Assembly (NCBI RefSeq): GCF_042431545.1
Contig: NZ_JBHLYX010000003.1
DNA length: 64,000 nucleotides
From: Pseudoalteromonas xiamenensis
Lineage (GTDB): Bacteria; Pseudomonadota; Gammaproteobacteria; Enterobacterales; Alteromonadaceae
Strand: one strand, 5' to 3'
Positions within the stretch are counted from its first letter, which is position 1. Every line of letters starts with the position of its first letter. The notes below the pieces were generated by a model, which was given only the letters and a program-made list of their open reading frames with translations, did no database searches and had not been told where the DNA came from. Both the position numbers and the translations under genes were made by a program. This document shows positions 8,254-17,704 of this stretch, piece by piece.

Positions 8254-9768
8254 TTAGATCAGGCTTTTACGCTGATTTGACGGTGGTATAGCCAAAGACT
8301 CGCGATATTTTGCAATCGTGCGTCTCGCCACTTGAATTCCTTGTTCCGCTAAAATATCCGCAATTTTGCTATCACTCAATGGTTTAGCTGCATTTTCTGC
8401 GGCAATTAGCTTTTTAATGAGCGCTCGTATCGCAGTGGATGAGCACTCACCTCCGTTTTCGGTACTAACATGACTTGAGAAGAAGTATTTCAGTTCAAAA
8501 ATGCCGCGAGGTGTATGCATGTATTTTTGTGTTGTAACACGTGAAATGGTGGATTCGTGCATTTCGACCATCTCAGCGACATCATTTAACACCATTGGAC
8601 GCATGGCTTCGGGACCATGTTCAAAAAAGGCCTGCTGCTGTTTTACGATGCAGTTAGCCACTTTCATTAGCGTCTCGTTACGACTTTCTAAACTTTTAAT
8701 AAACCATTTGGCTTCTTGCAGGTGAGAGCGAATAAACTGACTATCACTTGAAGAGCGAACGGAACGACTCATTGCTGCGTATTGATCGTTAACACGGATC
8801 TTTGGCATGCAATCAGGATTTAATTCAACAACCCAACGGCCTTTGACCTTTTTCACAGATACATCTGGCACCACGTACTCTGGTTCTTCATGGATCACTG
8901 AGGCTGCAGGTTTAGGATTGAGGCTATGAATTAGCGTCATGACTTCTTTTAAATCACTTTCTTTAAGCTTAGTCTTTTTCATTAAAGTGCGATAGTCACG
9001 ACTTGCTAAAAGCTCAATGTGTTCATTAAGTATTTGTTTTGTCTCAGCTAACCATGGCGTTGATGAATCATATTGGTTTAGTTGGATACAGAGACATTCT
9101 TGTAAGCTTCGAGCCGCGATACCAATAGGATCAAAGAGTTGAACTCGCTTTAATACGGCTTCGACTTCATCAAGCTCAATGGGCTCTTCTTCATCGCTAC
9201 CTTCATTCAGACTGTCAACGATGTCTTGTGTTGAAACGGTGAGCGTACCAGACTCATCTACGGCCTCAACAATGGCAACGGCAATGGCACGATCAGTTGG
9301 TGAAAATGGGGTGAGTTCAAGTTGCCACATGAGATATTCATGAAGCGTTTCGGTCGTTTCGCCTTGATAAACCATGTCATCGTCAGGCATTGGTCCTGAC
9401 GAGGCGGCTGGAGCCGCACTCATATATTCATCCCAAGTTACGTCCATTGCCAGTTCGTCACTGACCGTGTCTTTATTTAGTGCGTCACCGGATTCCATTT
9501 CATAGTCAGTGACTTGTTCTTCGAAGTCATTGGTGGGTTCTGATGAGCTGGTTTCTTGAGATGAGGCATAATCGAAGTCGTCATCTTGTTGGTTATTTTC
9601 AGGGCTATTTTCCTGATCATCGACTTCTAATAAAGGATTGCTGTCCAGCGCTTCTTGAATTTCTTGCTGAAGATCTAGCGTGCTCAACTGCAACAAGCGT
9701 ATTGCTTGCTGCAATTGTGGTGTCATTGTCAGTTGCTGCCCCATGCGGAGCTGTAATGATTGCCTCAT
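8254..9768 (-). CDS. rpoN: RNA polymerase sigma-54 factor RpoN
   Basis: A 504-residue sigma-54. The Gln-rich region I (MRQSLQLRMGQQLTMTPQLQ) that contacts activators, the acidic region II, the core-binding and HTH regions, and the C-terminal RpoN box ARRTIAKYRE that reads the -24 element are all visible. The acidic linker (about residues 50-120) is long but normal. RpoN directs transcription at -24/-12 promoters and needs AAA+ activators. lptB lies upstream on the same strand, the common LPS-to-Ntr gene order. Confidence 0.97.
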   Translation of the reverse strand: MRQSLQLRMGQQLTMTPQLQQAIRLLQLSTLDLQQEIQEALDSNPLLEVDDQENSPENNQQDDDFDYASSQETSSSEPTNDFEEQVTDYEMESGDALNKDTVSDELAMDVTWDEYMSAAPAASSGPMPDDDMVYQGETTETLHEYLMWQLELTPFSPTDRAIAVAIVEAVDESGTLTVSTQDIVDSLNEGSDEEEPIELDEVEAVLKRVQLFDPIGIAARSLQECLCIQLNQYDSSTPWLAETKQILNEHIELLASRDYRTLMKKTKLKESDLKEVMTLIHSLNPKPAASVIHEEPEYVVPDVSVKKVKGRWVVELNPDCMPKIRVNDQYAAMSRSVRSSSDSQFIRSHLQEAKWFIKSLESRNETLMKVANCIVKQQQAFFEHGPEAMRPMVLNDVAEMVEMHESTISRVTTQKYMHTPRGIFELKYFFSSHVSTENGGECSSTAIRALIKKLIAAENAAKPLSDSKIADILAEQGIQVARRTIAKYRESLAIPPSNQRKSLI

Positions 9769-9827
9769 GTATCTGTAACAATCCTTTCTCTAGTGTTCAA
9801 TTCAATTAGGCGACTGTACTACGTAAA

Positions 9828-10553
9828 CTATAGCCTGAATTGTTCGCCTAGGTAGACATCGCGGACGGTTTGATTTGCCAAAACGGATTCAGGGGTGCCT
9901 GCCGCGATTAATTCACCATGAGAAACAATGTAGGCCTTTTCACAGACATCTAATGTTTCTCTTACGTTGTGGTCCGTGATGAGTACGCCGATACCACGAT
10001 TTTTTAGGTGTTCGATTATTTTCTTTATATCTAACACTGAAATGGGATCAACGCCAGCAAAAGGCTCATCTAAAAGGATAAATTTTGGCGAAGCGGCTAA
10101 AGCGCGAGCAATTTCAACTCGACGACGCTCTCCACCGGATAAAGCCATACCCAAACTATCTCTAATGTGTTGAATATTAAACTCATCAAGAAGTTCATTA
10201 AGGATTTGCTCACGGCCAGCTTTGTTGAGATCTTTACGAGTCTCAAGGATCGCCATCAAATTTTGATAGACGGTCAGTTTTCGAAAGATAGACGATTCTT
10301 GTGGTAAATAACCAATACCTAATCGCGCTCGACTATGCATTGGCAACAAAGTGATATCTTGATCGTCGATATGAATCGTTCCTTTGTCACTTGGAACCAA
10401 ACCAACAATCATATAAAACGTTGTGGTTTTTCCAGCGCCATTTGGACCGAGTAAGCCAACAATGCTGCCCGCTTCGATACTCAAGCCGACGTTCTTTACG
10501 ACTTGCCTTCCCTTATAACTTTTTGCTAGGAATTCTGCGCGTAACGTACTCAT
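9828..10553 (-). CDS. lptB: LptB, ATPase of the LPS export transporter
   Basis: A 241-residue ABC ATPase with Walker A GPNGAGKTT, signature LSGGERRRVEIARALA and Walker B FILLDEPFAGVDP. LptB powers extraction of lipopolysaccharide from the inner membrane by LptFG and its transfer through LptC, LptA and LptDE. The start overlaps the lptA stop by 4 bp, so lptC-lptA-lptB are translationally coupled. Confidence 0.97.
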   Translation of the reverse strand: MSTLRAEFLAKSYKGRQVVKNVGLSIEAGSIVGLLGPNGAGKTTTFYMIVGLVPSDKGTIHIDDQDITLLPMHSRARLGIGYLPQESSIFRKLTVYQNLMAILETRKDLNKAGREQILNELLDEFNIQHIRDSLGMALSGGERRRVEIARALAASPKFILLDEPFAGVDPISVLDIKKIIEHLKNRGIGVLITDHNVRETLDVCEKAYIVSHGELIAAGTPESVLANQTVRDVYLGEQFRL

Positions 10554-11071
10554 GGATTACCTTGCTCCTTGCTTTTGTCTTTTTGTTCCGGCACAAGGAT
10601 GGTGCGCACTCGCGACTGGCTTTCATTGCCTCGCTCTGCACTTATAAGCTGTTTTTCCATGTCATAGACAATCACTTCAGCATTAATTTTTTGACCTGCT
10701 TGGCTGATTTCAGCCTCACCTTTGATGGTCAGTAAGCGATTTGCGACGTCATAACGAACTTCTTTCGCTGTCGCTTTCAAAATGCTGCCGTCATCTTGAG
10801 TTTCTTGGAATACTGCTGGATTCCCTGTCGCTACGAGCAATTCAGCATTTTCACCCATTTCTTCGCGGCGATGGACTTCTAATCTGTCCGCTTTAATTTT
10901 TCGCTTGCCATGAACGATTTCAACATTTTTTTCAAAAATACCAATGTTGGACTTTAATTGTGCAAGTTGTTTCTCAGCGACGATCGACACAGGTTCAAGC
11001 GGCATTGTCACAGCAAAAACCGATGTGCTCATTAAAACTGCGATTAGCGTTATCAAAGGCTTATTTTTCAT
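10550..11071 (-). CDS. lptA: LptA, periplasmic LPS bridge protein
   Basis: A 173-residue OstA-like protein with a signal peptide (MKNKPLITLIAVLMSTSVFA, then cleavage) and beta-jellyroll segments such as RKIKADRLEVHRR. LptA oligomers form the periplasmic bridge that carries LPS to the outer membrane. The ATG at 11071 is chosen because it places the signal peptide at the N terminus; an upstream start would add 11 residues before it. It overlaps the lptC 3' end by 11 bp. Confidence 0.93.
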   Translation of the reverse strand: MKNKPLITLIAVLMSTSVFAVTMPLEPVSIVAEKQLAQLKSNIGIFEKNVEIVHGKRKIKADRLEVHRREEMGENAELLVATGNPAVFQETQDDGSILKATAKEVRYDVANRLLTIKGEAEISQAGQKINAEVIVYDMEKQLISAERGNESQSRVRTILVPEQKDKSKEQGNP

Positions 11072-11615
11072 AGTAAATCGTTCGTGTATGGTTATTAAGT
11101 TCAATTGTGTCGGTTTTGAGATCCGCCAATAAACCTTGGCCGGTGATCGTTAAGTTTGGACCAGACACAACAACGGGTTGTTCCGAAAGCATTTTTTTAT
11201 TCGTTATATCAACACGAATATGAGCAGCGTTTATGTGACTAATCATACTTGTATTGTCCATATTTGTAGCAACAACATCGCCTTCCAAAATGAGGGTATT
11301 GTTTTCATACAGCGTTGCTTCATTTGCTGTGAGTTGCCAATTCTGTTGCTGGTTATACAAGGTGAATGTCGGTGATTGAAAGTGAGAGAAGCCAAGCTCC
11401 TGAAACATTTCAACTTTTATCGCATTTACCGTATGAGTTAGCTGACCTTCATTGTTGTACATCGACTGTCTTAAGTCCATGGCAATGTAGTCAGGTTGCG
11501 CTAGGACGTCTTGTTTATCATCTTGAGCTGCTTGCTCATTTGATAGGAAAGGGGCCCAAAGCCATACCATGACCGCTAGAAAAATGACGAGCAGCAAGGC
11601 ACGTGAATGACTCAT
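11061..11615 (-). CDS. lptC: LptC, inner-membrane LPS transport protein
   Basis: A 184-residue LptC/YrbK protein with one N-terminal membrane anchor (ALLLVIFLAVMVWLWAP) and a periplasmic OstA-like beta-jellyroll. It accepts LPS from LptB2FG and passes it to LptA. The start overlaps the kdsC stop by 4 bp. Confidence 0.93.
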   Translation of the reverse strand: MSHSRALLLVIFLAVMVWLWAPFLSNEQAAQDDKQDVLAQPDYIAMDLRQSMYNNEGQLTHTVNAIKVEMFQELGFSHFQSPTFTLYNQQQNWQLTANEATLYENNTLILEGDVVATNMDNTSMISHINAAHIRVDITNKKMLSEQPVVVSGPNLTITGQGLLADLKTDTIELNNHTRTIYYEK

Positions 11616-12163
11616 GCACTAGTTCCTTGATAACCTAACGGCTTATTTTGACTCAACATAATTAAATCGGTCAGTTCTCTAACTGCGCCATATCCACCAG
11701 GTAGCAATGTTGTGTAATGTGATAAATGTCGAATGATGGGATGTGCATCATTTACTGCAACAGCAAACCCAACTTTTTCCATTACTGGCATATCTGGCGA
11801 ATCATCACCTATATAAGCAACTTCGTCGTCGGCCAAACCGAGTTTTGCCTTTAAATCAGCATAGGCAATCAGCTTGTCTTCTTGGCCTTGATAAATATAC
11901 TTTACGGTTAAACTAGTCATGCGTTGCTGAACTATTTGTGAATGTCGGCCAGTGATAACGGCCACTTCTACGCCTGATTGGATCAAGGCTTTGATGCCGA
12001 AGCCATCTTTCGTGTTGAATGCTTTAAGCTCTTCACCATGATTACCCAAATAGATACGTCCATCTGAGAATACACCATCAATATCGCAGATTAGTAATTT
12101 GATTTTCTTGGCTTTGTTGAACACTACATCGCTAACAGGTTGGTATAATTCTGCAAACTGCAT
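11612..12163 (-). CDS. kdsC: KdsC, Kdo-8-phosphate phosphatase
   Basis: A 183-residue HAD-family C0 phosphatase without a cap domain. The catalytic motif LLICDIDGVFSDG (DxDG), motif II VITGR and motif IV YIGDDSPDMP are present. It removes phosphate from 3-deoxy-D-manno-octulosonate-8-phosphate in Kdo synthesis for lipid A. It starts just after kdsD in one operon. Confidence 0.95.
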   Translation of the reverse strand: MQFAELYQPVSDVVFNKAKKIKLLICDIDGVFSDGRIYLGNHGEELKAFNTKDGFGIKALIQSGVEVAVITGRHSQIVQQRMTSLTVKYIYQGQEDKLIAYADLKAKLGLADDEVAYIGDDSPDMPVMEKVGFAVAVNDAHPIIRHLSHYTTLLPGGYGAVRELTDLIMLSQNKPLGYQGTSA

Positions 12164-12165
12164 GG

Positions 12166-13137
12166 TTAAAGCACTCCCGCTTTGAGTAAGTCTTGCATAT
12201 TAAGTGCGCCAATTGGACGGTTTTGGCTATCAATGACAATTAGACCGTTAATGCGTTTTGTTTCCATAATATTTAGCGCTTCGGCAGCGAGCATTTCTGG
12301 ATTCGCGGTGGTGCATTTTCGTGTCATGACGTTTTCAATCGTGGTCGAATGGATGTCAATGCGTTGTTCAATAATACGGCGTAAATCGCCGTCAGTGAAG
12401 ATCCCAACCATACGCCCAAAACCATCGACGACAGACGTCATGCCAAGGCCTTTAGCAGAAATTTCAAACAGGGCAGCCGTGACCGTTTGATTAAGCTCGA
12501 CTCTTGGCACCTGAGTTTCTTTATGCATGATGTCATCAAGTGTTAGAAGCAAACGTCGGCCCAGACTTCCACCAGGGTGTGACAGCGCAAAATCATCCGC
12601 GGTAAAGCCTCTTGCTTCGAGCAGTGCCACGGCTAGTGCGTCGCCCATGACGAGGGTCGCGGTTGTACTTGCAGTAGGTGCGAGCCCTAATGGGCAAGCC
12701 TCTTGAGAAACGGTGACTTGAATATGGCAATTAGCTAGCTTAGCCATCGAAGATTGGGCATTCCCTGTCATCGCGATAATGTATGCACCAATTCGCTTTA
12801 TGACTGGAACTATGTTGAGGATCTCACTCGTTTCCCCTGAGTTGGAAATAAGCAAAACAACATCGTCTTTGGTGATCATGCCTAAGTCGCCATGACTTGC
12901 TTCTCCAGGGTGTACAAAGAAAGCGGGTGTGCCCGTTGACGCGAGTGTTGCGGCTATTTTATTACCGACATGACCGGATTTTCCCATTCCAACAACAATG
13001 ATCCGGCCTTGGCAATCAAACATGGCTTGGCATGCCGTGTCGAAGTTGACATCAACATACTGTTTTATTTCCGAGATAGCCTGTCGTTCGATATCGATGA
13101 CGCGTTGTGCACTAGAGATAAAGTTGGTTTCTGACAT
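12166..13137 (-). CDS. kdsD: KdsD, arabinose-5-phosphate isomerase
   Basis: A 323-residue protein with an N-terminal SIS domain (VVGMGKSGHVGNKIAATL, HPGEASHGDLG, ISNSGET) and two C-terminal CBS repeats (about residues 205-320). It converts ribulose-5-phosphate to arabinose-5-phosphate, the first step of Kdo synthesis. It is co-directional with yrbG upstream and kdsC downstream, as in the E. coli yrb cluster. Confidence 0.95.
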   Translation of the reverse strand: MSETNFISSAQRVIDIERQAISEIKQYVDVNFDTACQAMFDCQGRIIVVGMGKSGHVGNKIAATLASTGTPAFFVHPGEASHGDLGMITKDDVVLLISNSGETSEILNIVPVIKRIGAYIIAMTGNAQSSMAKLANCHIQVTVSQEACPLGLAPTASTTATLVMGDALAVALLEARGFTADDFALSHPGGSLGRRLLLTLDDIMHKETQVPRVELNQTVTAALFEISAKGLGMTSVVDGFGRMVGIFTDGDLRRIIEQRIDIHSTTIENVMTRKCTTANPEMLAAEALNIMETKRINGLIVIDSQNRPIGALNMQDLLKAGVL

Positions 13138-13150
13138 GCCTTACCCAAAA

Positions 13151-14107
13151 CTAAATAATAAAATAAAGATATGCGAAAAACGCAGCAACCAATACACCGC
13201 CTTCTAAACGGTTTATGCGTCGCATGCCTTTTATATTTAGGCTCATCACGACTAAAATCAATGCCGCTGCGAGCATGACGTAAATATCTCTGCTGGATAC
13301 GGCGCTATCAATGGTTGCAGGGTGGATAAAACCACCAATAGAGAGAACGGCGAGAATATTAAAAATATTGGAACCAATAATATTACCAAGCGCGAGGTCG
13401 TCTTCCTTTTTCATAGCACCTGCAATGGAGGCCGCAAGTTCGGGCAAACTCGTGCCAATCGCAATAATTGTTAAGCCTATAAGTAAATCGCTCATGCCAA
13501 AATATTTGGCAATATCCACAGCCGCATCTACTAAGTATCCAGAACTCACTGGCAACATAATCATACCAATAATCAGCCAGAAAACCGCTTTAGAGGTTTT
13601 GACCCCCTCCGGAATTTCGTCACACGTTTCGCTTACAAGCGGGTCTTCGTTGTCGGTGTTGTTTTTCGTAATGTAGATTAGACCTAAGATAAACATCACA
13701 AAGCCTATCATAAGCGCTATCGCTTCGTTAAAGCTGAAATAATTATCACGGAAAATATACCAAGCACTGAGCGAAACAATGATTAGAATTGGCATTTCAC
13801 GTTTCAGAATGCCAGAGCTTACCGTCAAAGGGCGAATTAAGGCTGTAGCACCGAGTACTAGCAGAACGTTAGTGATATTAGAACCGACTACATTTCCGAC
13901 GGCCGTATCTGTTTTTCCAGCAAGTGCAGCTTGAGCTGCTACCATCATTTCAGGAGCTGATGAACCCATCGCAACAATAGTCAGGCCAATGATCAAAGAA
14001 GGAACACCAAAATTTTTGGCAAGTGCCGCAGCACCAAAGACGAATCGATCAGCACTCCAAACAAGTGCGGCAAGACCTAGAAATAGGATTGCAAAAGAAG
14101 TCAGCAT
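13151..14107 (-). CDS. yrbG: YrbG, calcium/sodium antiporter family protein
   Basis: A 318-residue CaCA-family membrane protein of about ten helices. The two inverted alpha repeats are clear: GSSAPEMMVAAQAALAGK with GNVVGSNITN in the first half, and GTSLPELAASIAGAMK with GNIIGSNIFN in the second. The family exchanges cations, usually Na+ for Ca2+; YrbG function in bacteria is not firmly settled. It is first in the yrbG-kdsD-kdsC-lptCAB run and divergent from the mla operon across a ~210-bp promoter region. Confidence 0.92.
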   Translation of the reverse strand: MLTSFAILFLGLAALVWSADRFVFGAAALAKNFGVPSLIIGLTIVAMGSSAPEMMVAAQAALAGKTDTAVGNVVGSNITNVLLVLGATALIRPLTVSSGILKREMPILIIVSLSAWYIFRDNYFSFNEAIALMIGFVMFILGLIYITKNNTDNEDPLVSETCDEIPEGVKTSKAVFWLIIGMIMLPVSSGYLVDAAVDIAKYFGMSDLLIGLTIIAIGTSLPELAASIAGAMKKEDDLALGNIIGSNIFNILAVLSIGGFIHPATIDSAVSSRDIYVMLAAALILVVMSLNIKGMRRINRLEGGVLVAAFFAYLYFII

Positions 14108-14316
14108 AGATTGTGGGTAACTAAAGCTATTGGTAATGCAATAAATAGTAACAAATTAGCGCGTAAATGTATAAGCAATTGCGATGTGCTAGTTTGCATT
14201 TAAACAGGGGTCTATCGTATAATTGAACGATTATTCAAGATTACAAAATTTTACGAATTCTCTTTTCCCAACATAATTTAAAAAACGTATGATGGGCGAA
14301 TATTGAGGAATCACAC

Positions 14317-15135
14317 ATGGAGCGCGAGTTGTCTAAAGCTATAGTCGAAGTCAAAGGACTTACTTTTTCGCGCGGTGATCGGACGATTTACGAAAATATG
14401 AGCTTCACTGTTCCAAAAGGCAAAATAACAGCGATTATGGGCCCAAGTGGAATAGGTAAAACGACGATGTTGCGGTTAATCGGCGGGCAATTGAAACCGG
14501 ACAACGGTGACATTCTCTTCGAAGGGAACAGCATCCCTGCAATGTCTCGCTCTGAGCTGTACCAAACTCGTACTAAGATGAGTATGCTTTTCCAAAGTGG
14601 CGCGTTGTTTACAGATATGTCGGTTTTTGACAATGTCGCGTTTCCTTTACGTGAACACACTCAACTTAGCGAATCGCTTATCCGATTAATCGTGCTTATG
14701 AAATTACAAGCTGTGGGTTTGCGCGGGGCGCAATCGTTAATGCCCGCAGAACTTTCGGGTGGTATGGCGAGAAGGGCGGCTTTAGCGCGTGCTATTGCAC
14801 TTGACCCTGAACTTATTATGTACGATGAGCCTTTTGCCGGCCAAGATCCTATTTCGATGGGCGTATTAGTTCGTTTAATCAAATCACTTAACGAAGTGTT
14901 AGGGCTTTCTTCATTAATCGTTACACACGATGTAACTGAGGTGATGAGTATAGCCGATCACATTGTGATTATTGCGGAACAAGGCGTTATAGGAGAGGGA
15001 ACCCCTGAAGAAATGTTGAAGCATGAATCACCGCTAGTGCAACAGTTTTTACAAGGTCTTGCAGATGGTCCCGTGCCATTTCACTTCCGCGCCGAGCCGT
15101 ACGAAGATGAATTGCTGTCCAGGAGCGCAAGATGA
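14317..15135 (+). CDS. mlaF: MlaF, ATPase of the Mla phospholipid transporter
   Basis: A 272-residue ABC ATPase with Walker A GPSGIGKTT, a signature ELSGGMARRAALARA typical of MlaF, and Walker B LIMYDEPFAGQDP. With MlaE, D and B it forms the inner-membrane complex that moves phospholipids and keeps the outer membrane asymmetric. It is first in a six-gene operon mlaFEDCB-ibaG. The stop overlaps mlaE by 4 bp. Confidence 0.96.
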   Translation: MERELSKAIVEVKGLTFSRGDRTIYENMSFTVPKGKITAIMGPSGIGKTTMLRLIGGQLKPDNGDILFEGNSIPAMSRSELYQTRTKMSMLFQSGALFTDMSVFDNVAFPLREHTQLSESLIRLIVLMKLQAVGLRGAQSLMPAELSGGMARRAALARAIALDPELIMYDEPFAGQDPISMGVLVRLIKSLNEVLGLSSLIVTHDVTEVMSIADHIVIIAEQGVIGEGTPEEMLKHESPLVQQFLQGLADGPVPFHFRAEPYEDELLSRSAR

Positions 15136-15911
15136 TTTCATTGTTTCAAGCGTTAGGTCAAAAAACGTTAGAGCGTTTTGCTGCAATCGGACGTGCAACG
15201 CAAATGTTGCTTGGCGCGCTTTTAAATGTGCCAAATGTTCGCAAAGGTACGCCGTTGCTGGTTCGTCAACTTTACATGGTTGGCCACCAATCTTTGTTAA
15301 TTATCATGGTTTCTGGCCTCTTCATTGGTATGGTTCTGGCGCTGCAAGGCTACACCGTACTCGTTGATTATGGTGCAGAAGACAGTTTAGGTCCTCTAGT
15401 TGCGCTTAGTTTGCTGCGAGAATTAGGGCCTGTTGTGACTGCTTTATTGTTTGCCGGACGAGCGGGCAGTGCATTGACAGCCGAGATAGGCTTGATGAAA
15501 GCAACTGAGCAACTATCAAGTTTAGAGATGATGGCCGTTGATCCATTGAAACGCGTTATTGCTCCTCGCTTTTGGGCAGGTTTTATCAGTATGCCATTAT
15601 TGGCGCTTATCTTTTCAGCCGTGGCAATCTTAGGTGCACATTTGGTTGGGGTAGATTGGCTCGGTATTGATACAGGTAGTTTTTGGTCAATTATGCAAGC
15701 GCAAGTGTCGTTAGAAAAAGACATTTTAAACGGTCTTATTAAGAGTTTTGTGTTTGCTTTGGTCGTGACTTGGATAGCACTTTATAAAGGACATGACTGT
15801 ATCCCAACGTCTGAAGGGATCAGTAAAGCAACAACGGAAACCGTTGTGCATTCATCACTTGCAGTACTCGGTTTAGACTTTGTGTTAACCGCAGTGATGT
15901 TTTCGAACTAA
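15132..15911 (+). CDS. mlaE: MlaE, permease of the Mla phospholipid transporter
   Basis: A 259-residue permease of the MlaE/YrbE family with five or six membrane segments and the family motif LLRELGPVVTALLFAGRAGSA. It is the transmembrane core of the MlaFEDB complex. Its length and coupling to mlaF and mlaD are normal. Confidence 0.96.
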   Translation: MISLFQALGQKTLERFAAIGRATQMLLGALLNVPNVRKGTPLLVRQLYMVGHQSLLIIMVSGLFIGMVLALQGYTVLVDYGAEDSLGPLVALSLLRELGPVVTALLFAGRAGSALTAEIGLMKATEQLSSLEMMAVDPLKRVIAPRFWAGFISMPLLALIFSAVAILGAHLVGVDWLGIDTGSFWSIMQAQVSLEKDILNGLIKSFVFALVVTWIALYKGHDCIPTSEGISKATTETVVHSSLAVLGLDFVLTAVMFSN

Positions 15912-15923
15912 TTAGGTTGAGAT

Positions 15924-16466
15924 ATGAATTCACGGAAAATTGAAATTTTAGTTGGTGTGTTTGTTTTCTTAGGGATTGCTGCATTTACGATGCTGGCATT
16001 AAAAGTAGCAAATGCAGGGATTGGCGGTAGCAACGAAACTTTCGGCCTACACGCGAAGTTTGACAACATCGGCTCTTTGAAAGTGCGTGCGCCAATCAAA
16101 GTCGGTGGTGTTGTGATTGGTCGAGTTGATGGGATCTACGTTGATCCGGTTGAATTCGTGCCTGTCGTTAACATGGCTATCGATAAACAGTATGAATGTA
16201 AGTTTGCTGACACAACCAATGTATCAATCTTAACGTCAGGCATCCTTGGTGAGCAATATCTAGGGCTGTCGCCTGTGATTGCATCTAATTCGTCCCAGCA
16301 AGCTTGTTTAGGACACGAAGTAAAGCAAGAGTCGGACGATCTTGATTCTCTGTTTGGTGTTGAAAGCAAGGCACTTAAAAATGGCGATCGCGTTACAGAT
16401 ACTAAGTCTGCGTTAGTATTAGAAGAGTTGATAGGTCAATTCCTATTTAATCAGGGGGGTGAATAA
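15924..16466 (+). CDS. mlaD: MlaD, MCE-domain lipid-binding protein
   Basis: A 180-residue protein with an N-terminal membrane anchor (ILVGVFVFLGIAAFTMLAL) and one MCE domain (about residues 37-115) with the FDNIGSLKVRAPIKVGGVVIG motif region. MlaD forms a hexameric ring with a central pore for phospholipids and contacts MlaC in the periplasm. A short C-terminal tail follows the MCE domain. Confidence 0.95.
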   Translation: MNSRKIEILVGVFVFLGIAAFTMLALKVANAGIGGSNETFGLHAKFDNIGSLKVRAPIKVGGVVIGRVDGIYVDPVEFVPVVNMAIDKQYECKFADTTNVSILTSGILGEQYLGLSPVIASNSSQQACLGHEVKQESDDLDSLFGVESKALKNGDRVTDTKSALVLEELIGQFLFNQGGE

Positions 16467-16469
16467 CCC

Positions 16470-17144
16470 ATGTTGAAACGAATTTTAACAATGCTGTTTG
16501 TTTCAGTGAGTCTGTTTTCTACTGCACATGCTGAAGTAGATACAAAAGATCCATTTAAAATGGTTCAAGAAGTTGCAGACAACACATTTAAACGAGTGAC
16601 TGCTGAGCAACCAATTATTGTGAAAAACAAAGAGCATCTTCGTGTTATTGTTGAAGAAGAGCTTTTACCTTACATCGATTACAAATACGCAGCATATCGT
16701 GTGCTTGGTAGCTACATTCAAAAAGTGCGCGCGATTGAGGATCCAGAAGAGAAAAAGCAAGCGGTTGAAAACATCAAAGTATTCATCGATGTGTTCAAAC
16801 GCTACTTGGTTGCAACCTACGCAGGTGTATTCACACAGTATACCAATCAAAAAGTCGAATTTTCTCAAGATCGCGACTTTGCTGGTGACGATATTGCGAT
16901 TGTGCGTACACGTATAGTGGAGCCGGGCAAGCCTGACATCAGTATTGATTTCAAAGTGCGCCGAGACAAAGATAATGAGTGGCGAGCATATGACATGATT
17001 GCTGAAGGCATTAGCTTGCTGGACGCGAAGCAAACAGAGCTTCATGGCATTTTGCGCCAGCAGGGCATAGAGTACGTTATTGAACTTCTCGACAAGAAAA
17101 GTAAGTTACCTGTTCAGTTTCGAGGTAAGAATAGCGATGAGTGA
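16470..17144 (+). CDS. mlaC: MlaC, periplasmic phospholipid carrier
   Basis: A 224-residue Tol-Tol-Ttg2D/MlaC family protein with a cleavable signal peptide (ends near AHA) and the typical helix with EEELLPYIDYKYAAYRVLG. It shuttles phospholipid between the outer-membrane MlaA complex and MlaFEDB. Its 3' end overlaps the mlaB start by 8 bp. Confidence 0.94.
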   Translation: MLKRILTMLFVSVSLFSTAHAEVDTKDPFKMVQEVADNTFKRVTAEQPIIVKNKEHLRVIVEEELLPYIDYKYAAYRVLGSYIQKVRAIEDPEEKKQAVENIKVFIDVFKRYLVATYAGVFTQYTNQKVEFSQDRDFAGDDIAIVRTRIVEPGKPDISIDFKVRRDKDNEWRAYDMIAEGISLLDAKQTELHGILRQQGIEYVIELLDKKSKLPVQFRGKNSDE

Positions 17145-17430
17145 GCTGCAGCTCAAACCAATGAATGAAGGTCATTGGCAGTTGGTTGGCGAAATGACGA
17201 GAAACAGCCTCGGGAATGAACGGCTTCTTAACCAACTGCTACAAAATGTCCAAACAACACTTAAATTAGACCTTTCTGAGGTGTCTAGGGTTGACACAGC
17301 GGGATTAGCTTGGTTAATTCACACATTGAGTGAATTAAAGAAGCGAGACTGTCGTCTCGAGCTAATCAATAAACCTGACCAATTACTCAATTTGATGGAA
17401 TTGGGGCAGGTTAGCAATCTATTTGAGTGA
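17137..17430 (+). CDS. mlaB: MlaB, STAS-domain subunit of the Mla complex
   Basis: A 97-residue STAS-domain protein (LDLSEVSRVDTAGLAWLIHTLSEL). MlaB binds MlaF and stabilises the transporter. The ATG inside the mlaC end is chosen because it gives a normal-length MlaB; longer upstream extensions would run far into mlaC. Confidence 0.9.
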   Translation: MSELQLKPMNEGHWQLVGEMTRNSLGNERLLNQLLQNVQTTLKLDLSEVSRVDTAGLAWLIHTLSELKKRDCRLELINKPDQLLNLMELGQVSNLFE

Positions 17431-17435
17431 GTCTA

Positions 17436-17693
17436 ATGGAAACTACCCAAGTTGAAGCGTTGCTTCGTGAAAAACTGGCTTTGTCAGAAGTCATCGTAAA
17501 AGCGAATGGCAACCACTATGAAGTAATCGCAGTTGGTGAGTGTTTTGACGGTTTAAGCCGTGTTAAAAAACAACAATTGGTTTATGGCCCACTGATGCAA
17601 ACAATTGCTGATGGCACCATCCATGCGGTCAGCATCAAAGCGTATACGCCTACAGAGTGGCAAAGAGAACGTAAGTTTATCCTTCCTCAATAA
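17436..17693 (+). CDS. ibaG: IbaG, BolA-family protein
   Basis: An 85-residue BolA/IbaG-type protein with the FDGLSRVKKQQLVYGPL motif and one conserved histidine in NGNHYEVI. BolA-like proteins bind [2Fe-2S] with monothiol glutaredoxins. The ATG at 17436 is preferred over an in-frame GTG at 17427. It is conserved between mlaB and murA. Confidence 0.9.
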   Translation: METTQVEALLREKLALSEVIVKANGNHYEVIAVGECFDGLSRVKKQQLVYGPLMQTIADGTIHAVSIKAYTPTEWQRERKFILPQ

Positions 17694-17704
17694 TTGGAGC
17701 CGCT